From assembly GCA_937862805.1 (NCBI GenBank), contig CALMDO010000250.1, forward strand, positions 1 to 53,942: DNA of 53,942 nucleotides, in the 5' to 3' direction. The notes beneath the pieces are model-generated. The model was not told where the DNA came from. It saw nothing but the letters and a program-made list of their open reading frames with translations, and did no database searches. Each line of letters starts with the position of its first letter. The stretch's first letter is position 1. This document shows positions 1-10,000 of this stretch, piece after piece. The position numbers were made by a program, and so were the translations under genes. The DNA comes from an uncultured Bacteroidota bacterium (GTDB lineage: Bacteria; Bacteroidota; Bacteroidia; Bacteroidales; FEN-979).

Positions 1-2
1 CT

Positions 3-1958
3 GCCGGAGAAACCCGGCGATGCCTTGAGTGCGGTTGTGTCTCCTTTTTCAATTGCGATCTGCAAAAATATTCAACACAGTACCAGGCTTCCCAAAAATC
101 CTTTTCCGGTGAATTCATTTCCCGGCCGGTCGATTTTCGCCATCCTTACATCGAAATCGACAACAACAAATGCATCCTGTGCGCCCGGTGTGTCAGGATT
201 TGTCATGAAGTCGCCGGCGCCGATGCGCTGGGATTGGTCAACCGTGGCTTTAATACGTATATAGCCCCTTCGCTGGGAGATTCATTGAGCGAGACAACCT
301 GCGAATCATGCGGATTGTGCATTTCAACCTGCCCCACAGGAGCGCTCACCGAAAACGTTGTCTTTAAACCAGGGCCGGTTCAAACAGAAACTGCCGACAC
401 CCTTTGCAATTACTGTTCAGTTGGTTGTGCTATGACCCTCCACCACCGCCGGCAATTTGTACTTGGTGTTACCGGCAAAAAAGGATTGATCAACAGCGAT
501 GGAAACCTTTGCCGTTATGGGCAATTCGGGTATAAGTACCTCAATAGTCCTCAACGAATTACACAACCGATGCTGCGGGTGAACGGGAAATTTGAACCCA
601 TCTCCTTTGAAAAAGCCTTCGATCTGATTGAACAAAAGATTCGTTCCGTTGCACCTGATGAGAATGCCTTCTTCGCAGGCGCCCGCCTGTCGAATGAAAC
701 CCTCTACCTGATCCATAAGCTGGCGCGGGCAGCCGTTAAAACAAACACCCTGGGAAGCTTTCATTATTTAGGCAGAGGGGAAGGGTATCGTCAGGCTGCA
801 GATTTCAACGTCCCCATCGATCAGATCGCTCAAGCCGGGAAAATTTACCTGATCGGAGCAGAACTCAACCGTGACAACCCTGTGGTGGGATATGCCGTAA
901 CCAATGCACGGATAAGAAAAAATACCCCCGTCATCCTCGTCACTGCCCATGAAAAAAGCCCGATGGCCCATAAAGTGGATGAAATTCACAAGGTGCGATC
1001 CTACTACCATTTCATAAAAGCAATCAATTACGTGATCCTTTCGAGAGGGCTGGAAAATCCATTGTTCCTGCGAGACCGGACAGAAGGACTGGAGGCTTAC
1101 AAAAAGCAACTGTTATCGGAAAATTTCGATCAGTTGGTTGAAAAAGCAGGGATAGAAGCCGAAACGATTGAAACGTTGGCCATCGCCTGTAACCTGGAGA
1201 TGAATGCCATCATCCTCTTTTCCGAAAAAGAGCTGCCGGGAAACGCTGTCATCGAACTCACCAATTTTGCACTGCTCACGGGCAAACTGGGAAAAACTGC
1301 CAGCGGGATCCTCTCACTCAAAGAAAAGAACAACGCCCAGGGATTGTTCGATATGGGGATCAATCCTCTTACCGGTATCGGGGGACAATCGCTGGCCGAT
1401 CCCGGGTACCTGTCGAAATGTTCGGAAGTGTGGCAAACCCAAGAACTCTCAACCGAACCGGAACCGTGCTTTCCTGAGCGTCTGGAACGGGGTCAATTCC
1501 GCAATCTCTTTATTTTCGGGGAAGATCCTGCAGGGTGTGCCACCGACCCCGCGAAGTACCGGAGGATTTTATCACAAGCCTCTTTCATCGTGGTACAGGA
1601 CTATTTCATGACTCCTACAGCGCTGGCTGCCGACCTGGTACTCCCCGATTCCTTCCCGGCAGAGACAGGGGGCACCTTTACCAACACCCGGAAAGTAATC
1701 CAGGGATTTGAAGCGGTCATGACTTCTCCGCTGAAATTCAATTCCATGCAACAGTTGGCTTCCCTTCTGGGGCGCTTTGGTTTTCAACAAAGCGATCAAA
1801 CCCATGATATCCTCACAGAATTCATCGCCTTGCTGCCGGCTAAAGCATCGCATGAAAACTTCTCACTCCGGCCAACAACTGAAGAACCTGATGATCCTCC
1901 GTTTAACCATGGTTGCGATGTTGTTGTCAAACGATTCGATGAAGAACTAAAATGGTAA
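3..1958 (+). CDS. Molybdopterin oxidoreductase with ferredoxin domains, fused flavoprotein type (5' partial)
   Basis: The reading frame is open from the first bases of the window, so the start and N-terminal part lie outside; an internal ATG at 234 is not the true start. The first visible residues include a Cys-rich RCLECGC segment (about nt 18-35), which in this family closes a glutamate-synthase-beta-like FAD/NAD(P)H domain. Two 4Fe-4S motifs follow (CxxCxxCxxxC at nt 171-206 and 300-335), then the CxxCxxxC iron-sulfur segment of molybdopterin oxidoreductases (nt 405 on) and a long Mo-bisMGD-type catalytic domain to the stop. It resembles formate dehydrogenase alpha or NuoG-like chains that feed electrons to NAD(P)H or hydrogenase complexes. 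I see no Cys and no in-frame TGA where formate dehydrogenases carry their Cys/Sec ligand (the region reads FHYLGRGEGY), so formate as substrate is doubtful. A ferritin-like gene follows 31 bases downstream. Confidence 0.82.
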   Translation, partial: AGETRRCLECGCVSFFNCDLQKYSTQYQASQKSFSGEFISRPVDFRHPYIEIDNNKCILCARCVRICHEVAGADALGLVNRGFNTYIAPSLGDSLSETTCESCGLCISTCPTGALTENVVFKPGPVQTETADTLCNYCSVGCAMTLHHRRQFVLGVTGKKGLINSDGNLCRYGQFGYKYLNSPQRITQPMLRVNGKFEPISFEKAFDLIEQKIRSVAPDENAFFAGARLSNETLYLIHKLARAAVKTNTLGSFHYLGRGEGYRQAADFNVPIDQIAQAGKIYLIGAELNRDNPVVGYAVTNARIRKNTPVILVTAHEKSPMAHKVDEIHKVRSYYHFIKAINYVILSRGLENPLFLRDRTEGLEAYKKQLLSENFDQLVEKAGIEAETIETLAIACNLEMNAIILFSEKELPGNAVIELTNFALLTGKLGKTASGILSLKEKNNAQGLFDMGINPLTGIGGQSLADPGYLSKCSEVWQTQELSTEPEPCFPERLERGQFRNLFIFGEDPAGCATDPAKYRRILSQASFIVVQDYFMTPTALAADLVLPDSFPAETGGTFTNTRKVIQGFEAVMTSPLKFNSMQQLASLLGRFGFQQSDQTHDILTEFIALLPAKASHENFSLRPTTEEPDDPPFNHGCDVVVKRFDEELKW

Positions 1959-1989
1959 ATTTACCCATCCAATAAAGAGTACTGAAAAC

Positions 1990-2445
1990 ATGAAAACCTT
2001 CAAAGATATCAACGAAATTTTGGATTTTGCCATCGGGGAAGAACAGGCTGCCGTCGATTTTTACCTTATGCTGGCCTCCAAATCGGCCTCCCGGCAATCA
2101 CGGGATGTTTTTACCGAATTTGCCAGCGAAGAGATGCGTCACAAAGCCAACCTGACCCGTATCAAAGAACAGGGCACTTATCAATTATCGGTCGAGAAAG
2201 TTCAGGATTTGAGGATTACAGAATACCTTGTGGATATCAAACCTTCCGCAGACATGTCATACCAGGAAGCGCTTATCCTGGCCATGAAAAAGGAAAAAGC
2301 GGCCTTCCGCATGTACCTTGAACTGGCCGACAAGGCAACAGAGCCTGACCTTCGTGATTTCTTCCAGACACTGGCCCAGGAAGAATCGAAACATAAATTG
2401 CGATTCGAAATTGAGTATGATGACTACATCCTCAGGGAAAATTAG
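1990..2445 (+). CDS. Ferritin-like diiron protein (rubrerythrin-type, no rubredoxin domain)
   Basis: This 151-residue protein is predicted to be a four-helix bundle binding two irons. The ligand pattern is complete: Glu17/18 in helix 1, E48xxH51 (EEMRH), Glu102, and E132xxH135 (EESKH). These two halves repeat each other as in rubrerythrins. It has no C-terminal rubredoxin Cys pairs, so it belongs with the short ferritin-like/YhjR-type members rather than classical rubrerythrin. The family usually reduces peroxide or handles iron in anaerobes; the exact electron donor cannot be read here. It sits 31 bases after the iron-sulfur oxidoreductase and 37 bases before the receiver/ATP-grasp gene, all on the same strand, so cotranscription is likely. 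The start is the only ATG that gives a complete first helix. Confidence 0.85.
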   Translation: MKTFKDINEILDFAIGEEQAAVDFYLMLASKSASRQSRDVFTEFASEEMRHKANLTRIKEQGTYQLSVEKVQDLRITEYLVDIKPSADMSYQEALILAMKKEKAAFRMYLELADKATEPDLRDFFQTLAQEESKHKLRFEIEYDDYILREN

Positions 2446-2482
2446 TTAACCGCCAATCTTTCCATACTTTAAGGGCAACTGT

Positions 2483-5464
2483 ATGAAGAATAAGCAGAAT
2501 GTGTTGAATCCCAAGAAATATTATTTCATTGATACCTCCTTTAACCTGTTGATGAAAAGGAGAGTTTATCAGATCCTGCTCATTTCAAGTACTTATGACT
2601 CCTTTATGCTCGAGGAGGATGGCAGAATCGACGAGACTATATTTATGGAGTACGTCTCCTTAAATCTTCGGTATCCTCCTCAGTTTCTGAAAGTTACATC
2701 TGAAGAGGAGGCCTTCGAGGTGTTGGAAGACAAACGGGTGGAGCTGGTCATCTCCATGCTGAACATCGAAAAGACCGATACTTTCGACCTGGCCATACGG
2801 ATCAAGCAAAAGTATCCGCAGATTCCCATCGTGGTGCTCACACCCTTTTCACGGGAAGTGAACCTGAAACTTGCTGAAAAAAACCTCACTGCCATCGATT
2901 ATGTTTTTTGTTGGCTGGGCAATGCCGATATCCTACTGGCCATCATCAAACTGATCGAAGATAAAATGAACATCGACCACGACATGAAACAGGGTGTTCA
3001 GTCGATCCTCCTGGTCGAAGATTCGATCCGTTTCTATTCCAGTTACCTCCCCAATATCTATAAAATCCTCCTCAAGCAATCCAAAACCTTCGTGGCGGAA
3101 GGGCTTAACGAACATCAGAAGATGCTGAGGATGAGGGGGAGAACCAAAATTCTTCTCGCCACCAACTACGAGGAGGCCAGGGAAATGTGGCGAAAATACA
3201 AATCCAACCTCCTGGGGATCATAACCGATATCAGTTTCAAAAGAGAGGGAATAACCGATAAAACAGCCGGTATCCGCTTTGTTGAACGAGTCAGAGCAGA
3301 AGATGAGTACATGCCGGTTTTATTCCAATCGACTGATACAGAGTACGAAACGGTAGCAGAGGCGATGAAAGTGGGTTTTATCAATAAAAGTTCCAAAACC
3401 CTTTCCATTGAGTTAAGGAATTACATTAACGAGCACTTCTTCTTTGGTGATTTTATCTTTATCGATCCCAGGAACGGCAGAGAGATCACCCGCGCCGTAG
3501 ACCTGAAGTCGTTGCAGGATAAAATTTTCGAAATACCCGATGATTCCCTCCTTTACCACATGGAACGCAACCATTTTTCGAAATGGCTCAACGCAAGGGC
3601 CTTATTTCCGATTGCGGAGATGTTCAAGGAGGTTTCTGTCACCGCCTTCGACGATGACATGGATGAAGCCAAGAGGTATCTTTTTGATTCCATCACCGCC
3701 TTCAGAATCAACAAAGCCAAAGGAGTCATCGCCGATTTCGACCGTGATCGTTACGATGAGTACCTGCAATTTGCCCGAATAGGTGAAGGCTCCATCGGTG
3801 GAAAAGCGAGAGGATTGGCCTTCCTTGACTCACTGATCAAGCGGAACCGGCTGACTGATTATTTTGCGGATGTAGTGATCTCGATTCCCAGGACTGTAGT
3901 GCTGGGTACCGATATTTTCGATGAGTTCATGGAAGAGAATAACCTTTATGAAATTGCCCTGTCCGACCGCAACGACAAGGAAATTTTAACAAGGTTTGTC
4001 AAAGCCCGCTTGCCTTTCCGGATCCATGAAGATCTTTACCGTTTTATTTCCTGTATCAACAATCCCATTGCCATCCGCTCTTCGAGTTTGCTTGAAGATT
4101 CACATTATCAGCCATTTGCAGGAATTTATTCAACTTACATGATCCCGAACATCAAGTTCAACGACAGGGTCATGATTGATAAACTCGGCGAAGCCATTAA
4201 AAGTGTTTATGCATCTGCCTACTTTAAAGACAGCAAATCATACATGGCGGCTACGCTGAATATGATCGACGAGGAGAAGATGGGTATCGTTTTGCAGGAG
4301 GTGACCGGAAGGCAATACGGCGATCGCTTTTATCCGGCAATATCAGGGGTTGCCCGGTCGATCAATTTTTACCCGATAGCGCCAGAAAGACCGGAAGACG
4401 GGATTGCCAATATCGCATTCGGATTGGGGAAATACATTGTGGACGGAGGAGTGGGCATTCGCTTTTCACCCCGCTATCCACGCAAGATATTGCAGTTATC
4501 AACTCCTGACTTGGCATTAAGTGAAACGCAAAAGACATTTTTCGCGCTGGATCTCCGTCCGGAAAGTTTTTCCCCCAGCACGGATGATACCGTCAATCTA
4601 TTGAAATTGAGGATCAAAGAGGCTGAAGTGGACAGTGCCTTAAAACTGGTCGCTTCTACTTTCGATTACGACAGTCATCAGCTTAAGGAGGGGACCCTAT
4701 ATGATGGCAAACGGATCGTGACTTTCTCTCAGTTACTCAGCCATGATACGATGCCGTTGGCGGAGATAATCCGGATGGCCCTTGAGATCGGCCAGCGGGA
4801 GATGAACAAACCCGTTGAGATCGAATTCGCCGTGAACCTTGACTTGCCCAAAGATCAACCCAAAGTGTTCAGTTTGCTTCAGATACGTCCGATTGCCGGG
4901 CAGGATGAGACAATCCATCTGAAACAGGAAGAGATTCTCCGGGAGGAGACCCTGTTGATCTCCAACCATGCTTTGGGCAACGGGATCATAAAGAACATAC
5001 AAGATGTAATTTATATCAAACCGGAAACTTTTGAAGCCTCCAGGAGTCAGGAAATGGTTCACCGGTTGGACCGGCTTAATGATCAGTTTACCAGCGGGAA
5101 AAAGAATTACATCCTGATCGGCCCGGGTCGTTGGGGGTCGAGTGATCCCTGGCTGGGGATTCCGGTCAAATGGCCGCAGATCAGTTCAGCACGCCTGATC
5201 GTGGAGTCGGGTCTGGAACATTACCGCATCGATCCCAGCCAGGGGACCCATTTTTTCCAGAACCTGACCTCTTTCCGGGTTGGTTATTTTACCGTCAATC
5301 CATTTATCAACGAAGGCTATTACGATCTGGAATTTCTCAATGCCCATCCCGCAGCTTTTGAGGATGAATACGTCCGTCACGTGCACTTTGAAAAACCGTT
5401 GCGTGTTGCCATTGATGGTAAAAAGAATTTCGGAGTGGTCTTTAAACCCGATGCGGGTTCATGA
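2483..5464 (+). CDS. Receiver / pseudo-receiver / PEP-pyruvate-binding (PPDK-N) fusion protein
   Basis: A 993-residue soluble protein with an unusual domain order. Residues about 28-160 look like a response-regulator receiver whose phospho-acceptor position is not Asp (VELVISMLN, about residue 91), so it is probably a pseudo-receiver. Residues about 174-320 form a second receiver with a plausible acidic pocket (VED at 178-180), acceptor Asp249 and conserved Lys302. From about 425 to 850 comes a PPDK-N/PEP-synthase-type ATP-grasp domain (GEGSIGGKARGL, then IRSSSLLEDS and a QIRPI ending). The phospho-histidine swivel domain and PEP-binding TIM barrel of PEP synthase are not visible; the C-terminus instead has a GPGRWGSSDPW segment of unknown role. 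Automatic annotation as PEP synthase would be misleading. A receiver-gated nucleotide-dependent phosphotransferase is my inference. It converges on the phosphatase gene with 8 bases between stops. Confidence 0.78.
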   Translation: MKNKQNVLNPKKYYFIDTSFNLLMKRRVYQILLISSTYDSFMLEEDGRIDETIFMEYVSLNLRYPPQFLKVTSEEEAFEVLEDKRVELVISMLNIEKTDTFDLAIRIKQKYPQIPIVVLTPFSREVNLKLAEKNLTAIDYVFCWLGNADILLAIIKLIEDKMNIDHDMKQGVQSILLVEDSIRFYSSYLPNIYKILLKQSKTFVAEGLNEHQKMLRMRGRTKILLATNYEEAREMWRKYKSNLLGIITDISFKREGITDKTAGIRFVERVRAEDEYMPVLFQSTDTEYETVAEAMKVGFINKSSKTLSIELRNYINEHFFFGDFIFIDPRNGREITRAVDLKSLQDKIFEIPDDSLLYHMERNHFSKWLNARALFPIAEMFKEVSVTAFDDDMDEAKRYLFDSITAFRINKAKGVIADFDRDRYDEYLQFARIGEGSIGGKARGLAFLDSLIKRNRLTDYFADVVISIPRTVVLGTDIFDEFMEENNLYEIALSDRNDKEILTRFVKARLPFRIHEDLYRFISCINNPIAIRSSSLLEDSHYQPFAGIYSTYMIPNIKFNDRVMIDKLGEAIKSVYASAYFKDSKSYMAATLNMIDEEKMGIVLQEVTGRQYGDRFYPAISGVARSINFYPIAPERPEDGIANIAFGLGKYIVDGGVGIRFSPRYPRKILQLSTPDLALSETQKTFFALDLRPESFSPSTDDTVNLLKLRIKEAEVDSALKLVASTFDYDSHQLKEGTLYDGKRIVTFSQLLSHDTMPLAEIIRMALEIGQREMNKPVEIEFAVNLDLPKDQPKVFSLLQIRPIAGQDETIHLKQEEILREETLLISNHALGNGIIKNIQDVIYIKPETFEASRSQEMVHRLDRLNDQFTSGKKNYILIGPGRWGSSDPWLGIPVKWPQISSARLIVESGLEHYRIDPSQGTHFFQNLTSFRVGYFTVNPFINEGYYDLEFLNAHPAAFEDEYVRHVHFEKPLRVAIDGKKNFGVVFKPDAGS

Positions 5465-5472
5465 CAGGATCA

Positions 5473-6186
5473 TTACCCCGCGTTGTATTGAATTACCATC
5501 TCCATGCTGTTCAGTTCCAGCGCAACCAGGTTGCCAAACCCATCCCTTCCTGAAATGTAAGGGCCGTTGTCGATATCGATAAAAGGATAACTGCGGTTCT
5601 TCAGCGCCATGTTGATCAGCTCCAGGTTCACCGGAACATGGCCGTGAATGATCCGCCGGTGGTCGATCTTTTCAGGGATGATAGGGTAATCACGCAGCCA
5701 TAACATGGCTCGTTGATCGCTGAAAGGATCCTCTTCATTGAAGTTCAGCCCGGCATGGACCAACACGAAATCATTCAAAACGACATAATGAGGCAGATGG
5801 CGCATCCATTCAATGTACTCCACAGGGACTTCCGTGATATGCCGGGCGGTAAAACTCTTTAATGTAGGTTTGCCTCCAATCTCCGCCCAGGCTGTGTACT
5901 TGCGATTACCGAAAGGATGCCACCAGCTGTTTTTCTTTGGCTGTACCGCATCGTACAATTCAACCATGAAATCTTCATGGTTACCTTTCAGTGCGGTAAC
6001 GTTGTATTTTTCCTGATCCAGCGAGCGGATGTAATCGATCACCCCTTTGGAATCGGGCCCCCGGTCAACATAATCGCCTAAAAAGTAGAGTTCATCCGAC
6101 CGCAATGGCCGGATTAACTCTGTAACCAGTAGTTTCAACGTGGTGGCGTAACCGTGGATATCGGGGATGACCCAGCGTTTCGGCAT
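5473..6186 (-). CDS. PPP-family metallophosphoesterase (serine/threonine phosphatase or ApaH-like)
   Basis: A 237-residue calcineurin-like phosphoesterase. The metal-binding motifs are in order and intact: PDIHGY near residue 8 (the usual GDxHG with Pro for Gly), GDYVDRG, GNHE, and later VHAG plus a C-terminal GHVP histidine. This is the PPP core of bacterial PrpA/PrpB-type protein phosphatases and ApaH; the substrate (phosphoprotein or dinucleotide) cannot be told from sequence. The ATG at 6186 follows the stop of the phosphoglycerate mutase gene by only 6 bases, so the two are almost certainly one transcript read from the 6964-6971 promoter box. Confidence 0.85.
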   Translation of the reverse strand: MPKRWVIPDIHGYATTLKLLVTELIRPLRSDELYFLGDYVDRGPDSKGVIDYIRSLDQEKYNVTALKGNHEDFMVELYDAVQPKKNSWWHPFGNRKYTAWAEIGGKPTLKSFTARHITEVPVEYIEWMRHLPHYVVLNDFVLVHAGLNFNEEDPFSDQRAMLWLRDYPIIPEKIDHRRIIHGHVPVNLELINMALKNRSYPFIDIDNGPYISGRDGFGNLVALELNSMEMVIQYNAG

Positions 6187-6192
6187 CAGGTG

Positions 6193-6939
6193 CTATTTTT
6201 TCTTTCCCTGGTTGGCGACCTCTTCCATCAGCTTTTTGATTACCTCCGGGTCACCTAAGAAATAATCACGTTGGAGTTTCATTGCATCGTCGAATTCAAA
6301 TACATAAGGAATACCGGTGGGCAGGTTGATCCCGACGATCTCTTCCTCAGAGATATTTTTGAGATGTTTTAAAATCCCGCGAAGGCTGTTCCCGTGAGCG
6401 GCTACCACTACCTGTTTGTGCTTTGCCAGCATGGGGGCCATTTCATTTTTCCAGTAAGGAACGATGCGTTCCACGGTATCTTTCAGCGCTTCAGTTCCCG
6501 GAATGTCCTGAGGATCAAGGTTTTTATAGCGCGGATCAAAACGGGGATGCCGCGGGTCGTCGGGGGCGAGGGCAGGCGGGCGGACATCATAACTCCTGCG
6601 CCAGATACGGACCTGTTCCTCCCCATATTTCTCAGCCATCTCCGATTTGTTCAACCCCTGTAACACGCCGTAATGTTTTTCATTCAGGCGCCAGGTTTTA
6701 TAGACCGGAATGTACAAAAGATCCATCTGCTCCAGCAACAGCCAAAGGGTACGGATGGCCCTGGTGAGATATGAGGTATAAGCGACCTTGAATTCAAAAC
6801 CCTCTTTTTTCAAAACTCTTCCGGCTTCTGCAGCTTCTCTGATCCCGCGGTCGGATAAGTCAACATCAGTCCAACCGGTGAATCGGTTTTCCTTGTTCCA
6901 TAAACTCTCGCCGTGGCGGATCAACACAAGTTTATTCAT
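6193..6939 (-). CDS. gpmA: 2,3-bisphosphoglycerate-dependent phosphoglycerate mutase
   Basis: Interconverts 3- and 2-phosphoglycerate in glycolysis and gluconeogenesis in the cytoplasm. The 248-residue product has the histidine-phosphatase signature [10 protein letters not shown] (the catalytic His that becomes phosphorylated), the ENRFTGWTD segment, the [13 protein letters not shown] loop and the second catalytic histidine in AAHGNSLRG. The length is that of the dPGM family. I chose the ATG at 6939, giving [12 protein letters not shown]; the frame is open upstream to a TTG at 6966, but that would add residues not seen in this family. The TACTTTTG box at 6964-6971 on the same strand lies right upstream. 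The phosphatase gene follows after 6 bases. Confidence 0.95.
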   Translation of the reverse strand: MNKLVLIRHGESLWNKENRFTGWTDVDLSDRGIREAAEAGRVLKKEGFEFKVAYTSYLTRAIRTLWLLLEQMDLLYIPVYKTWRLNEKHYGVLQGLNKSEMAEKYGEEQVRIWRRSYDVRPPALAPDDPRHPRFDPRYKNLDPQDIPGTEALKDTVERIVPYWKNEMAPMLAKHKQVVVAAHGNSLRGILKHLKNISEEEIVGINLPTGIPYVFEFDDAMKLQRDYFLGDPEVIKKLMEEVANQGKKK

Positions 6940-6963
6940 AATCACTGTTTTTTGGATACAAGG

Positions 6964-6971
6964 CAAAAGTA
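6964..6971 (-). promoter_or_regulatory. Bacteroidota -7 promoter box for gpmA operon
   Basis: Read on the minus strand this is TACTTTTG, matching the TAnnTTTG -7 consensus of the Bacteroidota primary sigma factor. A start site about 7 bases on would leave a leader of about 18 bases before the gpmA ATG at 6939. It lies back to back with the plus-strand box at 6993-7000. Confidence 0.6.
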
Positions 6972-6992
6972 CAAAAATGGTTCTATTTTTCC

Positions 6993-7000
6993 TACCTTTG
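6993..7000 (+). promoter_or_regulatory. Bacteroidota -7 promoter box for the DUF2723 gene
   Basis: TACCTTTG matches TAnnTTTG. The predicted leader to the ATG at 7023 is about 16 bases. Together with 6964-6971 it forms a tight divergent promoter pair. Confidence 0.6.
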
Positions 7001-7022
7001 TCCGTAGCTAACCCCTTTGTTT

Positions 7023-10000
7023 ATGAATAACTACCGGAAAATCAACAATATTTTAGGCTGGATAGTTTTTGTCATCGCCTCCACCATTTATATTCTGACA
7101 TCGGAACCCACCATGAGTTTTTGGGATTGCGGAGAATACATCGCCACGGCCTATAAACTGGAAGTCGGTCATCCTCCCGGAGCGCCTCTTTTCCAGATGA
7201 TGGGACGGTTTTTTTCTCTTTTTGCCTTTGGAAATGAAGCGCTTGTAGCCCGGATGGTCAACACGATGTCGGCCCTGGCAAGTGGTTTCACCATCTTGTT
7301 TCTTTTCTGGACCCTTACCATGATCACGAAAAAAATCCTGGCAAAAAGCGGAGAGATCACCCGTGAAAAAATGTGGGTCATTATGGCTGCCGGAATAACA
7401 GGAGCCCTGGCTTACACCTTTTCGGATTCTTTTTGGTTTTCCGCCGTTGAGGGCGAAGTTTATGCATTGTCCTCGTTCTTTACCGCCATCGTGGTCTGGG
7501 CTATCTTCAAATGGGAGGAGCAGGCCTGCGAACGACATTCCTACCGGTGGCTGATCCTGATTGCTTACCTGGTGGGGCTGTCAGTCGGTGTACATTTGCT
7601 CAACCTGCTTGCAATCCCCGCCATCACCTTTGTCTATTATTTTAAAAAACACCCCAAACCCGATACCAAAGGAGTGACGCTGACCGCCTTCATCTCCCTG
7701 ATCATCCTGGCAGTGGTCATGTACGTCATCATCCCCTGGATCGTGAACCTGGCAGGTCTCTCGGAACGTTTCTTTGTCAACGCTATAGGGCTGCCTTTCA
7801 ATTCCGGGACAGCCATCTATTTCGCTCTCCTGATTGGTCTTATCCTCTGGGGATTGATCGTTACCCGCCGCAGGGTCAAACCGTTATGGAATACGGTGAT
7901 CCTGGCTTTTTCCTTCATCGTGATCGGGTATTCTTCTTTCCTGATGCTTGTCATCCGCAGCAATGCCGATCCACCCATCGATGAAAACAACCCTGAAAAT
8001 GCCATGTACCTGCTGGCCTACCTCAACCGCGAGCAGTATGGCGACTGGCCACTGCTTAAAGGGCAATACTACAATGCACCAGTCATCGATCGTACGGACG
8101 GAAACCCGGTCTATGTTAAAGATACCGCCAGCGGGAAATACCTGGTCTCCGATGACCGGAAGGGGGCCCTCCCCGTTTACGACCCCCGTTTTACCACCTT
8201 GTTTCCGAGGATGTGGGACCAATCGGAGCCGCGCTTTGCCGAAGAATACATCCGCTGGGGAAATGTCAAAGGGATTCCGGTGGAGGTACAAAACGGAAAC
8301 ACCACCGAAACCAGAAATGTTCCCACCTTCTCCGAAAACCTCACTTTCTTCTGGAATTACCAGTTAACCCACATGTACTTTCGCTACTTTATGTGGAATT
8401 TTGCCGGGCGTCAGAACGACATCCAGGGATTGGGAAACAAAATCGACGGCAATTGGAAGAGCGGTATCGCATTCATTGACCGGCTCAGGCTGGGGAAACA
8501 GGATATCCCTGAAAGCCGCAGGAACCCCGGAGATAACAGCTTTTACTTTTTACCCCTTCTCCTCGGAATGATTGGTATCTGGTTTACCCTTAAAAAAGAT
8601 AAACAAAGCGCCTGGATCATTTTCCTCCTTTTTTTCATGACCGGAGTTGCCATTGTCCTGTACCTCAACTCTCACTCTCCCCAACCCCGCGAAAGGGATT
8701 ACGCCTTTGCCGGCTCTTTCTATGCTTTTGCCATCTGGATCGGCCTGGCCATTCCCCAACTTGCTGAATGGTTGCGACGTTTACCGGCAAAAATCCCTGC
8801 TGCTGTCCTTCCTTTGGTCATAGGACTTTTTGTGACGGGCGTCATGGCTAAAGAGGGATGGGATGACCATGACCGCTCCGGCAGGTACTCCGCCCTGGCC
8901 GTTGCCTCCAATTACCTCAACTCCTGTGCTCCCAATGCCATCCTCTTCACCAATGGTGATAACGACACTTTCCCGCTCTGGTACGCTCAGGAAGTGGAAG
9001 GTATCCGTACCGATGTCAGGGTGGTCAACCTGAGCCTGCTGAATACCGATTGGTACATTGAACAAATGAAGCGCCGCGCTTATCTGTCGGAACCCGTGCC
9101 TTTCTCCCTGACCAGGGACAAATACCGTCAGGGGAATCACGATATCACGTACTTGTTTGATGATGAGGAATTTAAAAACACCTATGTCGATCTGAGAAGC
9201 CTTTTCGGTTTGCTTGCCCAGGATGATTCCAAGTTAAAAATGAAAACCTCCCAGGTGGGAATGATCGATTTTTTCCCGACGAAAAAATTCATGGTACCCT
9301 ACGACAGCGCAGACTTCCAACCAGGGAACCCGAAGCTCATCGGAATTTATAAAAAGCCGGATACCATCCGCTGGGAGATCAACCGCCAGGGGATCGAAAA
9401 GAACGACCTGATGATCCTTGACCTCCTTGCTACCAACAACTGGAAACGGCCGGTTTATTTTGTGATGACTACCGGCCCGGAGACTTATCTTGGCCTCGAA
9501 CCCTGGTTTCACCTCGAAGGATTAGCTTACAGGCTTTTACCAGTACGTGCAGAGGCACCGGAAGGGACCATCGGACAGGTGAATACCCGTGTGATGTACG
9601 ACAACCTGATGCATAAATTTAACTGGGGCAACCTGAATAAAAAAGGCATTTACCTTGATGACAACAACCGCAGAATGATCATGAACCTGCGCACCCTCTT
9701 TGGCCGTTTGTCGGAGGCACTGATAAACGAAGGGAAGATGGATTCCGCCCGCCGTGTATTGGATCGTTGCCTGGAAGTCATGCCGGATGCCATCGCTCCC
9801 CTCGATTTCTTTGCAGTGCCGATAGTTGCAGGTTATTATCAGATCGGCGAAACTGTAAAAGCAAACCAACTGGCCTCCTTGCTCAACCGTACTTCGACTG
9901 AAGAACTTGCCTACTACTTTTCATTCCCTGATAAAGACCTTAAATCACTGGAATACAGTATTTACGAAGCGTTATTCACCCTTCAGCGGCTAAGTGATAT

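Noticed and set aside
3-1958. Selenocysteine-containing formate dehydrogenase
   Set aside because: No in-frame TGA and no SECIS-like stem were found in the visible part.
2483-5464. Annotation as phosphoenolpyruvate synthase
   Set aside because: Only the N-terminal ATP-grasp domain is visible; the swivelling histidine domain and PEP barrel are missing.
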